Below, in pieces: positions 14,841 to 18,868 of a stretch of 18,868 nucleotides of DNA. The notes below the pieces were generated by a model, which was not told where the DNA came from, did no database searches, and worked only from the letters and a program-made list of their open reading frames with translations. The stretch covers positions 1-18,868 of the forward strand of contig NZ_JAHHTD010000032.1 of assembly GCF_020024835.1 (NCBI RefSeq), given 5' to 3'. Origin of the DNA: Campylobacter sp. (lineage in GTDB: Bacteria; Campylobacterota; Campylobacteria; Campylobacterales; Campylobacteraceae). Made by a program: the position numbers and the translations under genes. The stretch's first letter is position 1. Each line of letters starts with the position of its first letter.

Positions 14841-15655
14841 CTTCTCGTTGCAAAATCATATTTATTGAATTTAGAAATTCCATTTTGACTATACCAGCTA
14901 TGATAAACTTGTTGCATAAAATCTTTTTCATAGTTAAATTTAATTTTTACCCACATAGCAGTTTGATCTTTTGCGATTTTTTCATCTTGATAATCAAGAG
15001 AAAGATCTATAATTGAAAGAGGAGAATAAATAACCTTATATTGGTTTTGCTCCTCTTTTATATTTGTATTAACATTGATCATATTTACATAAGGTAAATC
15101 AAAAATAACACCTATTTCTGTGTTAGTATCACTTTCATCTAATGTATTATAATGATTGACATAGGCTTTAAATACTTTGCTAAACTGAAATTCCGCACCA
15201 ATACTTTTTTTTGCACTAATTTCACTATATTGATCATTAAAAAAAATAAAACCTAAATTAAACTGATTAAAGGTGTAACGATTAATTAAGCCTATAGAAT
15301 AAGCTTGCTCATCTTGATTAACCCTCATTTGTTTTTCAAAAAGTAAAATAGCATTATCATAATCAAGTAAAGAATTAATATTTTTTACATTTATATTGAA
15401 AGTATTAAAGTCAATATTAGCTTGCGTTTGATCTTTTGAACTCCAATTAAAGATAGAGGCTAAAGAATTTGATGTCAAAGTATCAAAATCAATATTTTGC
15501 TCTTGGTATTCCTTTGGTTTAGAAAAAAATATTTGCGTAGCTATAGTTTCATTTTTATTATTTTTTAAACTTATATTAGTGTCGATACTTAAACTTTCTT
15601 CTAAGCTTATACAAAAACAAAACTCACATAGGAGTAAAATAATAATTATTTTCAT
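14834..15655 (-). CDS. Passenger-less inverse-autotransporter (intimin/invasin-like) beta-barrel protein
   Basis: This 273-residue protein is predicted to be outer-membrane. Residues 1-15 form a signal peptide (Lys, then a hydrophobic core with several Cys). From about 65 to 250 the order of motifs follows the inverse autotransporter beta-domain (the intimin/invasin barrel): NSLLDYDN (94-101), LLFEKQ (104-109), GLINRY (122-127), LGFIFFND (134-141), GAEF (153-156), NHY (167-169), DLPYV (186-190), YSPLSIIDLSLDYQ (210-223) and KFNYEKDFMQQ (239-249). After the barrel it ends at NKYDFATRSY, where intimins have a similar RYDxVxRN stretch that leads into the Ig-like passenger. No passenger and no periplasmic LysM domain are present. 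GAGAAAG precedes the ATG. It lies 53 bases after mnmC. The assignment is by motif recall; an unrelated barrel is the main alternative. Confidence 0.72.
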   Translation of the reverse strand: MKIIIILLLCEFCFCISLEESLSIDTNISLKNNKNETIATQIFFSKPKEYQEQNIDFDTLTSNSLASIFNWSSKDQTQANIDFNTFNINVKNINSLLDYDNAILLFEKQMRVNQDEQAYSIGLINRYTFNQFNLGFIFFNDQYSEISAKKSIGAEFQFSKVFKAYVNHYNTLDESDTNTEIGVIFDLPYVNMINVNTNIKEEQNQYKVIYSPLSIIDLSLDYQDEKIAKDQTAMWVKIKFNYEKDFMQQVYHSWYSQNGISKFNKYDFATRSY

Positions 15656-15679
15656 ATTTCTTTCTCAAATATTTTTCCT

Positions 15680-15688
15680 ACTATAATA
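15680..15688 (-). promoter_or_regulatory. Weak candidate -10 for the barrel gene
   Basis: The 53-base gap between mnmC and the barrel gene contains, on the minus strand, AAATATTATAGTAGG, offering overlapping hexamers TATTAT (15688..15683) and TATAGT (15685..15680), 25-33 bases before the ATG. Neither matches the Campylobacter -10 consensus perfectly. The gene may therefore be transcribed from its own promoter or by read-through from mnmC; no terminator is visible in the gap. Confidence 0.3.
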
Positions 15689-15708
15689 TTTAAAAATTAA
15701 CAATGTAA

Positions 15709-17547
15709 TTAAATCAAACCTTTTTTCAATTTTCTAATCAAAAATCTCGCAGGATGTAAAGCATATAAAAATTTTTTTTCTATCTGTGGTTCGTTAAAAA
15801 TTAAAGAACAAATCATTCTAGATGCAACAATTGCACTCGCAAAAGCTCTTGATCCATGAGCAATAGACAAATATAACGGCAAAAATGCCTTTGGCTGAAT
15901 TTGTTTTTTATTTTTATGCCAATGCAGTGCTTTATAATGTTGAAAATAAAAGTTTTCATCATAAATTTGCCCAACTATAGCAAATCTATCACTAGAATAA
16001 GATCTAAAACCAACCTTAGCCCCCACAATTTCTAATGGAGTATTATGAGCTAAAAATTCTTGGATATTATCTAAATTTTTGATATTATCCTCCATTAAAA
16101 TTTGACAATTTTGATTTAATCTATCATAACTTGCACCAATTAATTGCATATTAAGCTCCTTATTTATAGGACATATATATGCTTTTGATGAAAGTGCATA
16201 CTGGGTATTTAAAAAGGGTTTTAAATGTGTGCATTGCCCTCTTACTTTGCTCAATTGCATATAAGAATAATTAACAAACTTTCTAGCTTCTGCACCCTGA
16301 GCATAAATTAAAACGTCATATTTCTTATAATGATTTATATTTTTAAATTTCAATATAAATTGATTTTCTTTATAAGAATAATCCTCAAATTCATATTGTA
16401 AGAAAACTTTTGCTTTACTTTTGTCAATTATTTTTTTTACTAATTCTTGCGGTTTAATACACATACCATCTTTTAAAAAAGCTTTGTTATGTTCAATATC
16501 AAATAAGATATTATTTTTTTGAGAATCAAAACGTTTTTGCATTAAATCATTATGTGCAAATTCAAAAACTCCTTGAGGTTTTAAATCTAAAATTTGCTGG
16601 TAAAATCTACTTGCTTCTAAAAAGGCATATTGAGAAAATTCTCCTAGCAATACTTGTGGTTTTAAAATTAAGGAGCTTAAAATGCCATTAATATTACCAG
16701 AGGCTCCCTTAGCAACCTCATCTTCTTTATCAAAAATATCAACACAACAACCCCTTAAAGACAACTCATAAGCTAAACTAGCCCCAGCTATACCAGCACC
16801 TATAATCGCAACTTTTTTTACTTTTTTCTCTAAAGGAGGAGTATTAAAATAAGCATACACATCTTCACATTCATAGCCATTAAATATAGCTTGAATCATT
16901 TCTCTTTTTTTAAATCCTTTAACCTTATGGATATCAAAATTATATTTTTGCAAGGTATTTTTTAATGAGCTAGCAGCTGAAAAAGTTAAAATTTTTGCAT
17001 TAATTGCAGAATTTCTTGCTATATGATAAATAGTATTTTCTTCAAACATATCATAATTTTTAGATGGTGCAAATCCGTCTAAAAACCATATATTTGCTTT
17101 AAAATTTATTTGCTGTATAGTCTCTTTAATATCACCAAAAACTAAATCTAAAAAACATCCATTAAAATAAAATCTATAAATACCATCTTTACAAGGTGGA
17201 TAATATCTTAAAAATTGCTCTAATTCATTCTTAAATTCATCATAAAAATTTAATTCTTTATAAATATTTCTTAATTTTTCTTTACTTATATAAAAATTCT
17301 CAAAACTCACATAAAAGAGTCGTTGATTTGCCTTTTTTCTCATCAAAAAACGTTTTAAAGTAAGAAAAAAATTTAAACCTATACCAAAACCTAATTCTGA
17401 AACAATAATTTGATCTTTATCCATATCAAAAGCATCTGCATAAATATAAGAACTCTCAGCTATTCCATTTTGAGAATTAAAATAATAGTCTTTAAAATCT
17501 AAAGAAAAAACGGAATTTTCTTTGATAATAATATTTGCACGATTCAT
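15709..17547 (-). CDS. mnmC: Bifunctional tRNA mnm5s2U34 enzyme MnmC
   Basis: MnmC finishes the wobble-uridine modification of several tRNAs. The FAD domain removes the carboxymethyl group from cmnm5(s2)U34, and the SAM domain methylates the resulting nm5(s2)U. The 612-residue protein has the fused order: N-terminal methyltransferase (about 1-235) with the SAM loop ELGFGIGLNF (51-60) and the DGFAPSKN motif (157-164), then an FAD-dependent oxidoreductase (about 245-612) with the dinucleotide loop VAIIGAGIAGASLA (246-259), GASGNINGIL (281-290) and a C-terminal AHGSRAFASA segment. The start shares ATGA with the stop of the amidase gene (4-bp overlap), so the two are translationally coupled. As I recall, the same amidase-mnmC pair exists in C. 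jejuni. Both domains look intact. Confidence 0.95.
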   Translation of the reverse strand: MNRANIIIKENSVFSLDFKDYYFNSQNGIAESSYIYADAFDMDKDQIIVSELGFGIGLNFFLTLKRFLMRKKANQRLFYVSFENFYISKEKLRNIYKELNFYDEFKNELEQFLRYYPPCKDGIYRFYFNGCFLDLVFGDIKETIQQINFKANIWFLDGFAPSKNYDMFEENTIYHIARNSAINAKILTFSAASSLKNTLQKYNFDIHKVKGFKKREMIQAIFNGYECEDVYAYFNTPPLEKKVKKVAIIGAGIAGASLAYELSLRGCCVDIFDKEDEVAKGASGNINGILSSLILKPQVLLGEFSQYAFLEASRFYQQILDLKPQGVFEFAHNDLMQKRFDSQKNNILFDIEHNKAFLKDGMCIKPQELVKKIIDKSKAKVFLQYEFEDYSYKENQFILKFKNINHYKKYDVLIYAQGAEARKFVNYSYMQLSKVRGQCTHLKPFLNTQYALSSKAYICPINKELNMQLIGASYDRLNQNCQILMEDNIKNLDNIQEFLAHNTPLEIVGAKVGFRSYSSDRFAIVGQIYDENFYFQHYKALHWHKNKKQIQPKAFLPLYLSIAHGSRAFASAIVASRMICSLIFNEPQIEKKFLYALHPARFLIRKLKKGLI

Positions 17548-18868
17548 TGATTTTTGTAAAAATAACTTTCAATACCATTAGCAATACCAATAGCTAAAAG
17601 ATCTTGAAAATTTTTATTAACTAAACGCATTCTCTCACTTTGATGGCTAATATAGCCTATTTCAATTAAAATTGCAGGCATTTGCGCACCAACTAAGACC
17701 CAAAAAGGAGCTTCTCTTACTCCACCATCAATCACTTTATATTTTTTTCTCACATTACTTAAAATATTTTTTTGAACATCAATAGCAAGTTTATTAGATG
17801 CTACTATTTTTTCACGATTTAAAAAATTTAAGAATGTTTGTTTTGAAAAATAATTCATTTCCTCAAAATTAGATTGATTTTCTAATTCTGCAGCTTTTTT
17901 ACTTCTTTCACTTCTTGCAGGAGATAAAAAGAAAGTCTCTATGCCTTCTAAGGTCTTAGCTCTTTGCTTATTTGGTGCTGCATTAGCATGGATAGAAATA
18001 AATAAATCTGACATCTTTTCATTTGCCATAGAAGTTCTATCTCGTAAATTTATAAATTTATCTGTATTTCTTGTATAATAAATCTTATAACCCCTTTTTT
18101 TAAGTTCATTACCTAATTTTAAAGCAACATTTAACACAATATCTTTTTCTCTAATACTTTTTTCACCTAAGGTGCCTGGATCTTTTCCTCCGTGTCCTGG
18201 ATCAATCACAATGACTTTACCTACTTTTTTAATACTTTTTTTTACCGAAGATTTAGTATTTTTTACATTATTTTTTTCAAATCCTATAAATAACTTATCA
18301 TCATCTAAATCTAAATTTATTTTGAAATCTTTAGATGAAGCAAGCACAATTCTTATTGTTTTTTTATCATATTGAGCAATGGTTATAGATTGGTAATTAT
18401 TAATATCATATTTTTTTCTATCACCTTTTAATACTGCCTCAAAACTAACAATAGATCTATAAATTTTTCCATCTTTAAATGAATCTACTTTTATGTTTTC
18501 AAAATCAAGATCATTATCTAATTTTAAATCAACACCATTTTTATTTTTACTAGATTTTAAAACATATAAATTTACATTTTTTTGCTTTAAATTTTTTATT
18601 TGAGGCGGATTCTTGTTTTGTTTTGCTTTTTCTTTATAAGGCCCTATAAAGATGGTTGCTTCGCTAAGCTCTAATTTAACATCAAGCTCTTTCTTAGATG
18701 ATAAAACTAAACGTATAGTTTGAGGATTAAATTGAGATACTATAATATTAAATTCTTTAAATTGAAAATTCTGTTTGCTACCCTTTAATACGCCATTAAA
18801 ATCAGCAACATAACGAAAATTATTATCACCTTTTAAAGTAAAGTTTTTAATATTTTTTCGATCTAATT
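17544..18868 (-). CDS. amiA: N-acetylmuramoyl-L-alanine amidase with AMIN repeats (5' truncated by window edge)
   Basis: This periplasmic zinc amidase cuts the MurNAc-L-Ala bond, acting in daughter-cell separation. Only the last 440 residues are in the window; the frame stays open from 18866 to the stop, so the GTG at 18347 is an internal valine codon. Residues here are counted from the edge. Residues about 1-78 and 118-200 are two related AMIN-like units that bind envelope or peptidoglycan: FNGVLKG/FEAVLKG and IRLVLSSKKELDVKL/IRIVLASSKDFKINL, spaced about 120 residues, each ending in FIGPY/FIGFE. The Amidase_3 domain (about 215-440) has zinc ligands His225 (DPGHGG), Glu240 (REKD) and His293 (SIHAN), and catalytic Glu402 (LIEIGYISH). 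A signal peptide would be upstream, outside the window. The stop overlaps the mnmC start. Confidence 0.93.
   Translation of the reverse strand, partial: LDRKNIKNFTLKGDNNFRYVADFNGVLKGSKQNFQFKEFNIIVSQFNPQTIRLVLSSKKELDVKLELSEATIFIGPYKEKAKQNKNPPQIKNLKQKNVNLYVLKSSKNKNGVDLKLDNDLDFENIKVDSFKDGKIYRSIVSFEAVLKGDRKKYDINNYQSITIAQYDKKTIRIVLASSKDFKINLDLDDDKLFIGFEKNNVKNTKSSVKKSIKKVGKVIVIDPGHGGKDPGTLGEKSIREKDIVLNVALKLGNELKKRGYKIYYTRNTDKFINLRDRTSMANEKMSDLFISIHANAAPNKQRAKTLEGIETFFLSPARSERSKKAAELENQSNFEEMNYFSKQTFLNFLNREKIVASNKLAIDVQKNILSNVRKKYKVIDGGVREAPFWVLVGAQMPAILIEIGYISHQSERMRLVNKNFQDLLAIGIANGIESYFYKNQ
18350..18868 (-). repeat. Tandem imperfect AMIN-like protein repeat within the amidase gene
   Basis: Two copies about 120 codons apart share FxxVLKG, a following strand ending in the pattern Q(F/Y)xxxTIR(L/I)VL(S/A)S, and a final (I/L)FIG. 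The first copy may begin beyond the window edge. Identity is clear at protein level but much lower in DNA, so this is an old duplication rather than a recent one. The linker between copies is Lys/Asn-rich (about residues 78-100 from the edge). Confidence 0.65.

Noticed and set aside
17544..18347. Reading the amidase as a complete 267-residue protein starting at 18347
   Set aside because: The supposed start is a GTG valine codon inside IRIVLASSKDF, a repeat of IRLVLSSKKEL upstream, and the frame remains open to the window edge. The gene is simply cut by the window.
1..18868. Poly-G/C phase-variable tracts, tRNA genes, CRISPR arrays or insertion sequences
   Set aside because: I looked across both strands: only short poly-A/T runs occur, no G or C homopolymer of seven or more, no cloverleaf-like stretch in the small intergenic gaps, and no regularly spaced direct repeats or transposase-like ORF.

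Overview
This window is strongly A+T-rich, densely packed bacterial chromosome. It looks like a thermotolerant Campylobacter that is close to C. jejuni but is not that species. The gene order hydrolase, Phd-like gene, ddl, ruvA, fapA-like gene, murJ, cysS, msbA, pyrD, M16 peptidase, dapA, SDR is the order I recall for the C. jejuni Cj0796c-Cj0807 block. DapA is very similar to the C. jejuni protein as I remember it, but clearly not identical. A C. lari-group species is my best guess, made from memory without a database search.

Layout. (1) Bases 1-4432, minus strand: a six-gene run transcribed leftwards: a FapA/DUF342 protein, ruvA, ddl, a lone Phd/YefM antitoxin-like protein, an alpha/beta hydrolase, and the first 13 codons of a gene that by neighbourhood is murF. 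Genes are separated by a few bases or overlap. (2) Bases 4433-4554: a short divergent promoter region. (3) Bases 4555-9135, plus strand: murJ, cysS and msbA, linked by overlaps. (4) Bases 9136-9192: a gap with a candidate promoter. (5) Bases 9193-14840, plus strand: pyrD, an M16 peptidase, dapA, a FabL-like short-chain reductase, pgsA, and an RseP-type site-2 protease with a TTG start. (6) Bases 14834-18868, minus strand: an amiA-type amidase (5' end outside the window), mnmC, and a small outer-membrane barrel gene that resembles the beta-domain of inverse autotransporters (intimin/invasin) but has no passenger. This gene converges on the protease gene with a 7-bp overlap.

Many of the genes build the cell envelope: D-Ala-D-Ala synthesis (ddl, probably murF), lipid II flipping (murJ), lysine/meso-DAP supply (dapA), lipid A-core export (msbA), phosphatidylglycerol synthesis (pgsA), fatty-acid enoyl reduction (the FabL-like SDR), septal peptidoglycan cleavage (the amidase) and membrane proteolysis (RseP). 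Housekeeping genes for DNA recombination (ruvA), translation (cysS, mnmC) and pyrimidine synthesis (pyrD) are interleaved. I see no tRNA or rRNA genes, insertion sequences, CRISPR arrays or poly-G phase-variable tracts. The most unusual items are the passenger-less inverse-autotransporter barrel at an apparent synteny junction, the SDR with a FabL-type Tyr-X6-Lys active site, the orphan antitoxin-like gene, and the tandem AMIN-like repeats upstream of the amidase domain.
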